Source: Mactromeris polynyma
Lineage: Eukaryota; Mollusca; Bivalvia; Venerida; Mactridae
NCBI GenBank assembly: GCA_032209605.1
Contig: JASFXZ010000018.1
Location: forward strand, 1,553,904-1,617,903
Length of the DNA stretch: 64,000 nucleotides
Direction: 5' to 3'
Shown: positions 12,064 to 23,454 of the stretch, piece by piece
How the letters are laid out: each line of letters starts with the position of its first letter
Numbering within the stretch: position 1 is the stretch's first letter
Position numbers and translations under genes: made by a program
The notes under the pieces: generated by a model
Database searches by the model: none
Seen by the model: only the letters and a program-made list of their open reading frames with translations
What the model was told of the DNA's origin: nothing

Positions 12064-12500
12064 AGAAGTATTACTGGACCGGAGGACTGGTAAACTTAGA
12101 AGTATTACTGGACCGGAGGACTGGTAAACTTAGAAGTATTACTGGACTGGAGAACTGGTAAACTTAGAAGTATTACTGGACCGGAGGACTGGTAAACTTA
12201 GAAGTATAACTGGACAAGAGGACTGGTAAACTTAGAAGTATTACTGGACCGGAGGACTGGTAAACTTAGAAGTATAACTGGACTGGAGAACTGGTAAACT
12301 TAGAAGTATTACTGGACCGGAGGACTGGTAAACTTAGAAGTATAACTGGACAAGAGGACTGGTAAACTTAGAAGTATTACTGGACCGGAGGACTGGTAAA
12401 CTTAGAAGTATTACTGGACCGGAGGACTGGTAAACTTAGAAGTATTACTGGCTAGGACAGAATAGTACTGGCCCGGAGGACTGGTAAACTTAGAAGTATT
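12064..12500. repeat. 34-bp minisatellite, first block (about 13 copies)
   Basis: A 34-bp unit with landmarks AGAAGTATTACTGGACC, GGAGGACTGG and TAAACTT. Variants include ATTACT/ATAACT and GACCGG/GACAAG/GACTGG. Near the right end an inserted segment (GGCTAGGACAGAATAGTACT) replaces part of a unit. The same composite variant recurs in the second block. Confidence 0.95.
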
Positions 12501-12680
12501 GGAGGCATTTGAGGAGGTGCAAGGGTTAATATGCAAGGGAACACCCACATAATGTGTGAATAAGACACGTTAGCGAACGGATAATATATGAAATTCTCAA
12601 AACTGTACACATGTACAAGCAACTGTTGCTGTTATTATTGGTGATGCCTGAAGGCTTTACTGAAAGTAAGTGTGCATGTG
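12501..12680. other. 180-bp unique island splitting the 34-bp array
   Basis: Non-repetitive sequence between two blocks of the same minisatellite. No open frame, terminal inverted repeat or other insertion signature is visible. Confidence 0.6.
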
Positions 12681-13284
12681 ATTACTGGACCGGAGGACTG
12701 GTAAACTTAGAAGTATTACTGGACCGGAGGACTGGTAAACTTAGAAGTATTACTGGCTAGGACAGAATAGTACTGGACCGGAGGACTGGTAAACTTAGAA
12801 GTATAACTGGACCAGAGGACTGGTAAACTTAGAAGTATTACTGGACCGGAGGACTGGTAAACTTAGAAGTATTACTGGACCGGAGGACTGGTAAACTTAG
12901 AAGTATTACTGGCTAGGACAGAATAGTACTGGCCCGGAGGACTGGTAAACTTAGAAGTATTACTGGACCGGAGGACTGGTAAACTTAGAAGTATTACTGG
13001 ACCGGAGGACTGGTAAACTTAGAAGTATAACTGGACCGGAGGACTGGTAAACTTAGAAGTATTACTGGACCGGAGGACTGGTAAACTTAGAAGTATTACT
13101 GGATTGGAGGACTGGTAAACTTAGAAGTATTACTGGACCGGAGGACTGGTAAACTTAGAAGTATTACTGACTAGGACAGAATAGTACTGGCCCGGAGGAC
13201 TGGTAAACTTAGAAGTATAACTGGACCGGAGGACTGGTAAACTTAGAAGTATTACTGACTAGGACAGAATAGTACTGGCCCGGA
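12681..13284. repeat. 34-bp minisatellite, second block
   Basis: Same unit as 12064-12500, about 17 copies. The composite variant with CTAGGACAGAATAGTACT occurs here four times at irregular spacing, so variant copies have been moved or amplified within the array rather than each arising separately. Confidence 0.95.
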
Positions 13285-14546
13285 AATCAATAATGACCAA
13301 AATCGTCAAATATGCTATTATATAAAGCTATTTAATTTGGTTAAAGTCTAATAAATAACTTGCTATAAACCAATGAAAATAGTTGAAGACAGTTATGGGG
13401 CATATTGAAATATCCAGTCAAGATATGGCTATTTTATTCACAGGGAATCCACCGGCCAGGAGGGCCAGTGTAATTGTAAATTTCATAGAAGGTTGAATGA
13501 ACGACGACAGACAGTAAATATTTCCATCCTATCATTCAATGATTTGAATACTAATACATGTAATTAAATTACACATAAGTTGTATGACAGTTTGATGTAA
13601 AACAGTTCTATATATGGCAGTTGATGCATTATAATGGATGTTTTCAACAAATTACTTTGCCAAGTCTTCTTCATTTAAATATCTTAAAATGGTGCACACC
13701 AAGAATAGACTACACACAGATTTATATGGTTTGTCGAAATGACAGTTTAACTTGTTTTGGACATACATGTATTTTATTGTACACCACTTTGTCTAGGGAC
13801 AAAAACAGAAGATTTCTGGAAACCAATAAACTGTCTAAATAGAGAAAGCTGATTACTCGAAACTATTTATACTGCAGAATTATAGTAACAGACAACAATT
13901 CATTAGTTTGTGACTGAAAGTTGTGCAAGCCAGGACTATGGACATTGATTCAGACAAAAGTCAGAATGTGACAAGTGTTCAATGAAAATATAGCATATTA
14001 ACCATGTTACTTATATTTCACCTTGTATTGAACGTGATATAGTCTCTCTGTCATTGTTAATTTGAATAACATTGTATATTAAACAGACAATTTGTTTTTA
14101 GTTAACACTTTAGGAAAATGGATATCGGATAACTATTACTGCGGTGTCAGTAAACATCTGCATATTTGATGAGATTACTTGTGTACATTAACAAGACTGT
14201 TTTACCAGTGATTTTGTTTGAAGTTAATCTAGCGTCATAGCGATCACTGATGTCCACAGTCGGTGCTTGTTTCTTGTAACGTCCAAAACAACAGTACTGG
14301 GTATTGATGATTGCTTGCCATGATTGCTTGAACTATCAGTGATTGTTTGTTGGATAACTTTATTTGTCTTTAAATGTGTGTTATGATTGGTTGTTATACG
14401 GGCGTGTACATATTGACAAGTTGCATCATCTGTATAGTGTATGTTCACTGTTGAAATCTCTGTTTTTGATGTATCACAATAGACATACTGTTTGTTTCTA
14501 TGCTTGTTATCATGTCATGTTTTGATAATTTACTTCTGTATATTTC
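13285..14546. other. Upstream region or intron 5' of the PAQR exon
   Basis: AT-rich, without recognisable coding exons. It ends in a splice acceptor at 14547-14548, so at least its right part is probably intron. Short open frames at 13621-13842 and on the minus strand at 14224-14448 show no domain. Confidence 0.45.
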
Positions 14547-14548
14547 AG
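14541..14548 (+). promoter_or_regulatory. Probable 3' splice acceptor before the PAQR coding exon
   Basis: A pyrimidine-rich stretch ending in TATTTCAG at 14548 lies 66 bases before the chosen ATG. This fits an intron in the 5' UTR, with the exon starting at 14549. No donor can be assigned within the window with confidence. Confidence 0.6.
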
Positions 14549-14570
14549 AACTGACAACAGAACAGCGGGC

Positions 14571-14599
14571 ATGAAGCTATGTTAATGCTGCTCAGATAA
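14571..14599 (+). promoter_or_regulatory. Two overlapping minimal upstream ORFs in the PAQR leader
   Basis: Between the acceptor and the main ATG there are two tiny reading frames. The first starts at 14571 and has 4 codons before TAA at 14583-14585. The second starts at 14579 and has 6 codons before TAA at 14597-14599. The second is in frame with the PAQR ORF, and its stop 15 bases before the main ATG also rules out a longer N-terminus in this exon. Such uORFs can lower translation of the main frame. Confidence 0.5.
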
Positions 14600-14614
14600 C
14601 TATACACTACTACC

Positions 14615-15601
14615 ATGTTTATGGTGGGGTCAAACGGGCTAGGTGGGCCCTTATACCACAAGGACCAAGTGCCAGTACATTTTCATGAACGTTACATCGT
14701 TAAGGGATACAGGAACCCAAAAAGTTCACCATTTCAATGTTTACTGAGTGTTTTCAATGCCACAAATGAAACATTGAATTTCTGGACGCACTTCTTGCCA
14801 TCTTGGTATTTCATGTGGATATTACGGAGCCTGTCGGACTCCCTCGACTTCAGACATGATTCGTACACCTGGCCCCTACTAGGGTACATGTGCATGTGTT
14901 GTATCTATCCCCTTGCAAGTTCTGTGGCGCATACATTCAACACGATGTCAGATAATGCTCGTCATATATGTTTCTTCCTGGACTACAGTGCTATCAGTGC
15001 CTCTGCGTTCGGTGCTTCCCTCGCTTACAGAGCTTACAGCTTTCCTGCAGAGTTACGTCATGCTTCGGTCAGTGTTATTTACTTAGCCATAGCCTTCATG
15101 AGTTCATTTCTGTGTATGACATTATCTTGCCATACACGTTTCATGGAAGGAAGCTCATTCCAGAAAGTGATTCGTATAACAGCCCTTGGATCACCTTGTA
15201 TGTACGCCACAGTGCCGATAACGTACCGACTACTGTTTGGATCGGAGCAAGACATGGCACTGACCTCTAACTACTATCACTCCCTAAGTTTGATATTCAT
15301 GTACTTAGCAGGGTTTCTATATGCGTCACACTTCCCTGAGCGAATGTTTCCCGGGAGCTTTGATATTATTGGACACAGTCATCAGTTGTTCCATGTGTTT
15401 GTTATTGTTGGGACTATGATACAGATGCAAGGAATTTTGTCCGATATGAAAGAAAAAAGGGAAGAATTGTTGCCAGAATGGGAGTTCACGAATGCGTCTT
15501 CCAGCATAGGTCTGCTCAGCTTCGTTCTGTTTGTCAATACAATTCTTGTGATGTTGTTTTCGCTACGTCTATACGCTACATCCAAGGCAAAGACAGCATA
15601 G
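14615..15601 (+). CDS. PAQR: Membrane progestin receptor-like PAQR protein (class II, PAQR5/6/7/8 group)
   Basis: A 328-residue seven- to eight-pass membrane receptor of the progestin and adipoQ receptor family. The mPR subgroup binds progestins at the cell surface and signals rapidly. Visible features: the mPR-type N-terminal motif VPVHFHERYIVKGYR (residues 20-33); NETLNFWTHFLP (51-62) entering TM1; TM2 (about 86-105) ending in SSVAHTF; FFLDYSAIS (120-128) in TM3; further TM segments near 150-171, 185-207 and 223-240; and GHSHQLFHV (253-261) at TM7. H106, H256 and H260 sit where PAQR proteins bind zinc, with D123 as the conserved acidic residue. An extra hydrophobic segment at 297-320 matches the eighth TM of class II members. 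The length fits mPRs (about 330-350). The first ATG is used because an in-frame stop lies just upstream. The frame is unbroken in a single exon. The wording of residues 97-147 is closest to PAQR5/6, but the paralogue is uncertain. Confidence 0.95.
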   Translation: MFMVGSNGLGGPLYHKDQVPVHFHERYIVKGYRNPKSSPFQCLLSVFNATNETLNFWTHFLPSWYFMWILRSLSDSLDFRHDSYTWPLLGYMCMCCIYPLASSVAHTFNTMSDNARHICFFLDYSAISASAFGASLAYRAYSFPAELRHASVSVIYLAIAFMSSFLCMTLSCHTRFMEGSSFQKVIRITALGSPCMYATVPITYRLLFGSEQDMALTSNYYHSLSLIFMYLAGFLYASHFPERMFPGSFDIIGHSHQLFHVFVIVGTMIQMQGILSDMKEKREELLPEWEFTNASSSIGLLSFVLFVNTILVMLFSLRLYATSKAKTA

Positions 15602-16488
15602 ATATATACTCTGGCATTAACTACTTGTTGCACAACAGCAGATATATTGGTCTAATTAACTGTCATTGTTATATTAGTGTATCTATTGTGTTAACCTAGA
15701 CACATTTATAAGTAAGGTTTCATACAGACTCAAATAATCATGCTCTCCTAATCCGATACTTCGTTGATTTGTTGACAATGTGCATATAGGTGGTCTTACT
15801 TTGCTTGTTGTACTGTATAAAAAAGTGGAATGCAATTTTAAATTTTTTCTATCACATGATATTATAAATCTGCTGCTAGCTGATTCAGAAAACATGATGT
15901 GGGAGTTTCGCCAATTATCGATTGTATACAGGAGTGGATCCAGGCATTGGGCTTCAGGGGAGGGGGTTAAATTTTGGGTCATTCTTTGTTTTGCTCAATA
16001 CTTATATAACAACAATAACTGTGTTTGTTCTTTGTTTATAAGTTATTGAACATAAATTATAATGCTACAATCAATCAGAGTAGCGTATTTGAAAATCTTA
16101 GAATTACAGATCTCTGTATATTTTCGTTTTTATATTCAGACATGCATGTAAGGTTGGGGAATTTTAGAGGGGCACATGCTAGGTGGACCCTCCTGGAATG
16201 TTGTTTTACTCCTAAACATGTATCATGTGATTAGGGTCTTGTCTATCAATGTCTATCTATTCCAGCCATATCCTTGTCAAAATCGATTTATTCATTTATT
16301 TTTTCAACTCAATGTCACATTGTCTGTCTTATTGATGCAGAACAATTCTTTGTTGTCAGGATTACAAACTAAGACTGTTTGGATACTGAAGTATATATGT
16401 CAATACTTCAGTACATTACCTTTCTTTAAATAAGTACACAAAAGTTTTGCTAATTGTCTCATTAAATGGATTGTTAATTTCTAACATA
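15602..16488 (+). other. Possible PAQR 3' UTR or downstream flank
   Basis: AT-rich sequence after the PAQR stop with no recognisable gene. Candidate polyadenylation signals further on are ATTAAA at 16461-16466 and AATAAA at 17927-17932. The transcript end cannot be fixed from sequence alone. Confidence 0.35.
15929..16195. mobile_element. Degenerate MITE-like sequence
   Basis: The left edge CAGGAGTGGATCCAGG and the right edge GGTGGACCCTCCTG are imperfect inverted repeats. The G-rich subterminal part resembles the MITE at 2857-3154. There is no clear target duplication. It is probably a decayed relative, of low certainty. Confidence 0.4.
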
Positions 16489-16635
16489 CAGTTTGACCTT
16501 GTTGATTCTACAACCATCTATCTGAATACTATAATATAGTATCTTCATCAAATTAAAATTTCAAATTATTCCAAACTATGTATTATTTGACATGAAATTT
16601 GGATCCAATGAATTTGAATGAACGAGTTTGGACTG
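16489..16635. mobile_element. TA-flanked MITE, 147 bp
   Basis: The left end CAGTTTGACCTTGTTGATTC and the reverse complement of the right end (CAGTCCAAACTCGTTCATTC) form an imperfect inverted repeat bounded by TA (16487-16488 and 16636-16637). The ends resemble those of the MITEs at 54270 and 60064, so all three may be distant members of one Tc1/mariner/pogo-type family. Confidence 0.65.
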
Positions 16636-16702
16636 TATTAATAGGTAGGTAAGCTACAACACTTAAACTTGGAGTCTTGCAATAAGTTTGAATGTGCCAT
16701 AC

Positions 16703-16770
16703 CTAGGGATCAAACCGATGGCCCTTTAATTCACAGCTAGTCTCGCTACGGACTCTGATCCCTATTTTAG
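16703..16770 (-). repeat. tRNA-like SINE remnant
   Basis: The minus strand contains GAGACTAGCTGTGAATTAAA followed by GGTTTGATCCC, which resembles the anticodon-to-T-arm part of a tRNA with a pol III B box. No acceptor stem pairs, so it is a SINE or tRNA relic and not a gene. Confidence 0.35.
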
Positions 16771-17760
16771 ACATACCCGGTAATTGTGTTCAGTGTTTGT
16801 TAATTTTAGAAGTGTATACTATATTCTAGCATTGTATTGCTGTACAGTTGCCATCAATATTATATTATTGTCATGTAACTTATTATCTGGTAGTTTTTCA
16901 TGTATGTATTGTCTGTTATATTAATGTACACATCAGTTTACAAAGTGCTTAGAAATGGATATTATATTCACACTGCCAAGATATCATTGTTTATGCCTTT
17001 ATGTAATCCACAGACAGATAGTGCAATGTTTTATTGATCTTTGAATGAATGAACATGCTCTGTAGGGGAGTGTTTGATGATGTATTGAAACTTCATATGT
17101 TTCTAATTTCAATGTTGTGGGAAAGATTCTATATAACTCTTAAAGTCTTTCCTCTTTGTATGTTAACTTTGTGATGAATATTTCGGCTCACCTGACACAG
17201 ACTAAGGGTTCCACTAGGGACTCAATGGTCATTTTGATATTTTTTGACCGAATTTGAGAAATGTTGACCCTTCATCCATAGGGTCAAAATGTGGCCTTTT
17301 TGGAAATTCCAGGGGTCAACTCGAGGGTCAAATGGAACCCCTGAGAGCGGTCATGGATGAGCGTTCTGGCTGTCTTGTTTCACTGGTCTTGGTTTATGGA
17401 GTACATGGTATACAACAATCACTAGTCAACACGTTCATTTAAGGGTAATATTTCACATGGTTTACTTTAATTTGTAATGAATGAAGTTCAGTAAGCTTTA
17501 CCATCGTATTTTTTCCGAATTTTATTTTTGCAGGCAGTAAATGATAAATAAGGTTACATATTGTAAAGTTTGTGTCGATGTTTTCCTGAAATTTGGATCA
17601 AAATATTACAGAAATGTTTGTGAATACATTGTTACTGTATTGAAATGGATAATTATGTATTATATTAACACTGTATGATTGAATCTGCCACCTAACAGGA
17701 CAATACAATTTACATCCCTAAGAATGGGCATTTAACATATTTAATCATATATTTAATCTA

Positions 17761-17829
17761 CAGTGAAAACTCGATAATGAGACCACTAATGTGGTCTTAA
17801 TATCGAGTTGGTCTCATTGAGTTTAGTCA
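17761..17829. mobile_element. Very short hairpin MITE
   Basis: It begins CAGTGAAAACTCGATAATGAG after TA at 17759-17760 and contains GTGGTCTTAATATCGAG, resembling the MITE at 47862-48056. Inner arms GATAATGAGACCAC and GTGGTCTTAATATC fold on each other. The right end (near GAGTTTAGTC) is eroded. Confidence 0.5.
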
Positions 17830-17926
17830 TATTGTGTGTATCGGTACTACATGTTGTAATGTTATGTTTTTCCATGATATTTGTGTTATTTTAAACACTC
17901 GTGTCCCATAAATGTGTGGGATTATA

Positions 17927-17932
17927 AATAAA
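17927..17932 (+). promoter_or_regulatory. Candidate polyadenylation signal
   Basis: The first clean AATAAA downstream of the PAQR stop codon, about 2.3 kb away. Others follow at 21922 and beyond. In AT-rich DNA this hexamer occurs often by chance. Confidence 0.2.
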
Positions 17933-18230
17933 AGTTCAATAATGGAACCTCTGACTTTTTCCTGGACAGTCTTTCAGAGAAAACTCTTGTCTACTCATTT
18001 TAGAACTTCACAAATTTGATCAACTAAGTTCATGTGGGTCTTTATCAATGAAAACATGGACATATAAACGGTTTATATGTCCCTGATAAAAATTCAGATA
18101 TGATTGATTAATCTAGTCAGATAATTACGGAAGTTTATACGATTTGTTGTTAGTCCGTCAATTAACAAGTACGGTATTGACTGTTAATTTTCAATTATTT
18201 TATTGTTATTGGTTATTTTCATATCAACAT

Positions 18231-18334
18231 AATATAAACTGACACAATATGCATCAAATATAAACTGACACAAAATGCATCAAATATAAACTGACACAAA
18301 ATGCATCAAATATAAACTGACACAAAATGCATCA
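18231..18334. repeat. 26-bp minisatellite (4 copies)
   Basis: Four near-identical copies of a unit with ATATAAACTGACACAAAATG and CATCAA, at 26-bp spacing. Each contains the palindrome ATGCAT. Confidence 0.9.
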
Positions 18335-19280
18335 TATCAGCTGTTTCTTGTATACATGTTATGTATATTTGTAGACAACAATCTCACAGTTTAAGGGTCT
18401 AAACTGTTACATTTATATAAATCTTTATTATTTCACTATTTTTATATTTGTATATAACTAACTACGATATATTGTTTATACACCATGTTGTTTACTGGTA
18501 ATTTATTTCATAGGGTACAGACTATTATGTTTTTGCAATTATGATTGTACTACAATGTTTGTATATTGTTTATAACTTTGGTGATTTTTATATTATTTTA
18601 TGGTCTTTATTGGTTTTTTCATACTATTATATTCTGCTGTTTTTCTTTGAATTTATAGTTTTTCTTAGCTGAACTACAAAGCAAAATGTGGATTTAAGTT
18701 GACTTGTTCTTCATCTGTCCATCATGCTGTCATTTAATCATCTGATATTGTAGGATATTTTCTTCTGAATTAAAATAGTTTTCCTGTTTTTGATCTGTAA
18801 TTGAAATCAAACTGTATGATGAGAAGTTGTCAACATTTATCATAATTGATATCTGTAAGTTTGTATTAAGATAGAATTCTCTGTAATATCTCTTGACTTT
18901 AAATACATTTGTTGACCAATTCTCATTGCAGTCAAGTATCAGCATCATTTGCTTTCTCATACTTTGGTTTTTTATATATATATCTACTTATATTATATCA
19001 AGCGAACAAGTTTTGTGTTTAGAGGACCATTATATCACCATTACACCTTCTTGTAAGTTGTTTTGTAAGATTTTATATTTCCAAAGCTGTTAAAAATATT
19101 TTTTTCATTCATAACTTTAATTTACAAGACCTTGGACGTCTTTATTGTAGTCCATTACCAAAGCGCTGACTCTTCTGATAGAAACAGATATTTGATATCT
19201 GAAGTTAATATTAGGTTTCTGGAGATTTGGGTTCAAGGTTGTAAACTGTGTCAATCTCAGAATGCAGCCATTCCATTGGT
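18335..19280. other. Unrecognised intergenic sequence
   Basis: Very AT-rich sequence. Short open frames on both strands (18730-18960 minus, 18893-19093 plus) have no recognisable domain. Confidence 0.4.
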
Positions 19281-19785
19281 CCAAGGTTCGCACAGTCTTG
19301 AAAAGTCCTTGAATTTGAAGCCTGCTCCTCGAAAAATCCTTGAATTTGTGACAGCCAAATACTCCTTGAAAAGTATTTAAATTTTGAAAAAAAAACAATG
19401 AAATTTGGTAAATTGCCCTTGAATTCTGCTGCTGCGGATAGAAAAGAATAACTAATAACAAACATACCAACAATGATGAAAAAATGTGAATGCTTGACAG
19501 CTATTTTCGACCGGGCCTAAGGATGAGTGGGCAATAGTATGGTTATACAGTATGGTACAGTGGTCAACAGGTTTATGCTCTCTTCAAGTAATTCTTAAGC
19601 TGTGTAATTTTATCTGTGCTGCAGTGATGGTCATCTCAGGGTAATAAACTTGAAAAATACATGGGATTCCTTCTTCCCTGTACCAAAAAAATATAAATTT
19701 TTAGTCCTTGAAAATGGGAAAAAAAGTACTTAAATAGTCCTTGAAAAGTGCTTGATTTTTTCGGGAAGTTCTGTATTAATCATGT
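19281..19785. mobile_element. Probable dispersed element with CCTTGAAAAGTCCTTGAATT ends
   Basis: The left part carries several copies of TCCTTGAAAAGT/CCTTGAATTTG (19290-19375), and the right part repeats AGTCCTTGAAAA and TCCTTGAAAAGTGC (19700-19760). Clustered repeats of this word at both ends of a 500-bp stretch look like the edges of a non-autonomous DNA element, perhaps hAT-like. Exact ends are not defined. Confidence 0.4.
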
Positions 19786-20350
19786 GGTCAATTTTAAGAC
19801 TGTGCTTAGAACCAGCCAATCAGAGGCTTGGGTTTTAAGTTTTAAGATTAATGACCTTTTGCCTTGGTATGTTAAAGTGGCATGCCATTTTTTTCTCTTT
19901 CCTCAGATGTAAGACGGTAGTTTCAAACATCCAAAATTGTTCTTCATTTTACAAAAAGATCTTCTGTTAGTTTGATACTGACATCTTTCTAAACTGAAAG
20001 TACATGTAGCTGATTTGAGTCATCAAAGGTTAAGTGGGGATTTTGATGGATCTGAGAGGATTTTTCTAGTTTTGGTAATGAACATGGAATGACATCTGAT
20101 TTCATGATATCAAAAGTTTTTCATGTGAGAAATTGTCACATTCAACAGTTTAGGCCTGAAGTTTGTTTGTGACAGCAAAAGTTCTTAGAAGAAAGTCAGG
20201 AGTTAAATGTCCTATTGGTTGCAAATTTTATCAAATTCATTGAAATATAAAATATTTTATTCAGCAAGAATGTCACTCCGTACCAAATACGTTAAAAAAG
20301 TTTTTTACATTCATGAATTACATAAAATATGTAATGTTGCTTTAAGAGTG
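19786..20350. other. Unrecognised spacer
   Basis: AT-rich sequence between the dispersed element and the 45-bp array. No gene or motif recognised. Confidence 0.4.
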
Positions 20351-20805
20351 GATACATACTGTACTCAAGCTTGTTACCAGAGTCTCCTATATGCTGATAC
20401 ATACTGTACTCAAGCTTGTTACCAGAGTCTCCTATATGCTGATACATACTGTACTCAAGCTTGTTACCAGAGTCTCCTATATGCTGATACATACTGTACT
20501 CAAGCTTGTTACCAGAGTCTCCTATATGCTGATACATACTGTACTCAAGTTTGTTACCAGAGTCTCCTATATGCTGATACATACTGTACTCAAGCTTGTT
20601 ACCAGAGTCTCCTATATGCTGATACATACTGTACTCCAGCTTATTACCAGAGTCTCCTATATGCTGATACATACTGTACTCAAGTTTGTTACCAGAGTCT
20701 CCTATATGCTGATACATACTGTACTCAAGCTTGTTACCAGAGTCTCCTATATGCTGATACATACTGTACTCAAGCTTGTTACCAGAGTCTCCTATATGCT
20801 GATAC
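20351..20805. repeat. 45-bp minisatellite (10 copies)
   Basis: Ten highly uniform copies of a unit with GATACATACTGTACTCAAG, CTTGTTACCAGAG and TCTCCTATATGCT. Three copies have single-base changes (CAAGTTTG, CCAGCTTA). Each standard copy contains the palindrome CAAGCTTG. The unit is 15 codons, so both strands give repetitive open frames of 146-200 codons that are not credible proteins. Confidence 0.97.
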
Positions 20806-20948
20806 TTGATGTAACTGACATAGTCAGATAGTCTGTATATACATGTTGTACATTATCATGGTGGCAAACATGTTTTGTTGTTGAAACTAACAATGAGTGT
20901 ATCATAAGATTTTCTTACTACACATAAACACTCACCAATAGTAACAGT

Positions 20949-21116
20949 GTTAACTCTTCTGTTCTATGTTTTGTTAACTCTTCAGTTCTATGTTTTGTTA
21001 ACTCTTCAGTTCTATGTTTTGTTAACTCTTCAGTTCTGTGTTTTGTTAACTCTTCAGTTCTATGTTTTGTTAACTCTTCAGTTCTATGTTTTGTTAATTC
21101 TTCAGTTCTATGTTTT
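20949..21116. repeat. 24-bp minisatellite (7 copies)
   Basis: Exactly seven 24-bp units of GTTAACTCTTCAGTTCTATG plus TTTT, with rare substitutions. The open frames on either strand are by-products of the unit length being a multiple of 3. Confidence 0.95.
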
Positions 21117-23454
21117 GAAACTGTCAATGTGGTAAAATCTTCGCTATGTTTCATGAATGCAAGCCATATAAGCTAAATGTACATTAAACATGGCATAAAA
21201 TCTGTGCACAAATAGTGAACAGATCATGAAGTAGCAGGATTAACTATGGAACTAATGCAGAACTTTGTCATTCCAGGCAAAAATCTACTTTCTACTCATT
21301 CTTGTATTTGAAACAGTTACTACAAAACTTGAGTGATATGATAAATTGGTAAATTCTCAGTGTTTATTAGAAAATCGTAATACTATGATATCAACATACC
21401 GGTAGCTTATTGATTTGAACACTTATACTTAATGTTAAATCAGATAAAATATATTTCTAATTATTCTGGAATACCTCAGACATGCTTGTCAGTATAAATT
21501 GTTATCTGTTAATTTGTATATAATTACATAAAACTTGTACATGTGAACGTTTTGAAAAGGCAAGTTGGGAGATTGTTCCCCGCACATTGGAAGATTGTTG
21601 CTTCCGACCAGGAAAGCGTGGCCTATCAAATCTGAAAGCCTCCCACAAAAATCGAGAGAGTTCACAAGTATGACGGCCATAATGTATATGTAACTTCCCG
21701 GTGGTTTATGGTGTTGTGGTCATATATATAGCAAGATGATGTTATTGCCAAGTACTGTTGTTTAGTTAATCTGTTGTTTTTTACAATGTTGTACTGTACA
21801 TAGATGAGCCTGAACTAAAGAATATATAGTATAATCACGTGCAAATCATGAAATGTGTATTGGCCTAAATGTCTACTGCAAAGTTAATGTGATAATTGAT
21901 TACCAGTTAAGTTTTGTAAACAATAAATTTTTAAATGGGAAATATTTTTCTAGTTTTGAGGTCTGAGATGTTATAGCTTTGATTGTGTGTTCTTGACCTG
22001 TGCAGTGAATTATCTAGTGTGAGACATTGGAACTGCTGGATCACTGTGACTTCATAGCAAAATGAAAAATTATTGTTCAATAAATATATTCCGGGTATTT
22101 TAAACGTTTTCATTAAAACCTTTTATCAGAAGGATTGTTTCCTAATTTATAATTTACATTAAGTTATTTTCATTTTGATATGTTTATTACTTGTTCGGTC
22201 ACCCTATGGGATCATTGTTGTGGAATTATTGGTCTTTAATTGCAGAAATGTTGCAAAAATAGAACTGTCCACTCTGTCTGTAATATATAATAATTAAAGT
22301 CTTTTATAAAAGTACTTTGAACCAGCAGTTTTAATAGAAATGTTCTCATCACCTCCAAATCTTGTCTAGAACATTGTGTGTGTTGAGAGATGCTAGGTCA
22401 ATGCAAGATGGATTTGTTAAGCTATCAATTTTGCTACATAGGGATATTGTAATAACCACATTTTGTTCAACATGTATCTTGAGTGCTTTATTAGAGATAT
22501 TATGTAAGTGCTATTTCCAGTAAATACTTCATGTATTGTTGTTTATTTTGAAATTGTTAACAATTTACACCGGCTGTTGTTATATTAATTAATAAATACA
22601 CGATTGTAAACATTGAGTTGTAGTCATCTGTATGTATCATCCACGTACAATCATATAATATACTCTGTACATTTAAAAACACACAGAACAGATTTTCAGA
22701 AGTTTTTTGGACTTACACAGGGATACTTGTAAAGGATTCTACATTGCATTATTAAATATTTGTGCAACATGTATGATAATATTATAATAAATTGCAAATA
22801 CATGTATTGGATATTTTCATATAAAGGAAGCTTCCAAATGCAATAAAATGACACTTTACAAACATTTGGCTGGTCTAAAACTGTGCATTTTTAAATGTAC
22901 CGAGTATATTTACAATACATATTATGTACACGTACAAAACCAAACACATTAAAGCTGAACAAATATTTGCTTATCTTGACTTAAAAGTGATCTTAAGACA
23001 ATAATAAAGCACTGAAATAGGACAACGGGTAATAATGCACACTGCTTAAATCTAACTTCACTATGATAAGATCATAACAAATCTGATTAGCAAATATATT
23101 TCAGTACAGATAATATATTATATTTAGTAAAGACACATAGAAACAATGGGATTATTCACATTCTAATTTTTTACTTACCAAGTTACAAATTGTCTCTTTG
23201 TTGAATGAGAAAACAGGTTCTGGCACAAAATGAAAACTAAATCACAGTTGGAATACAAGAATGCAAATTTCTTTGATTCGGACAATACATTGACACATGA
23301 TTGTTTTGGTGGTCCTACAATATGAATGGTGCTGTATTCTGACAATCCAACATAACCTTGTGACCAGGTAAGTCCACTGTCTGGCAGTCGTGAGCCTACA
23401 TTAACATTCCCTGTGGAGAAGTTTCAGGATTTCAGAAGTATGAAGGCCGGTGTT
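21117..23454. other. Unrecognised intergenic sequence
   Basis: About 2.3 kb of AT-rich DNA with many short open frames (none above 63 codons) and several AATAAA hexamers (for example 21922). I see no exon, RNA gene or complete mobile element. Confidence 0.4.

Noticed and set aside
17190..17345. Inverted pair AGGGTTCCACTAGGG and a GAACCCCTG-type segment as a MITE
   Set aside because: Similarity is short and broken, and there is no target duplication.
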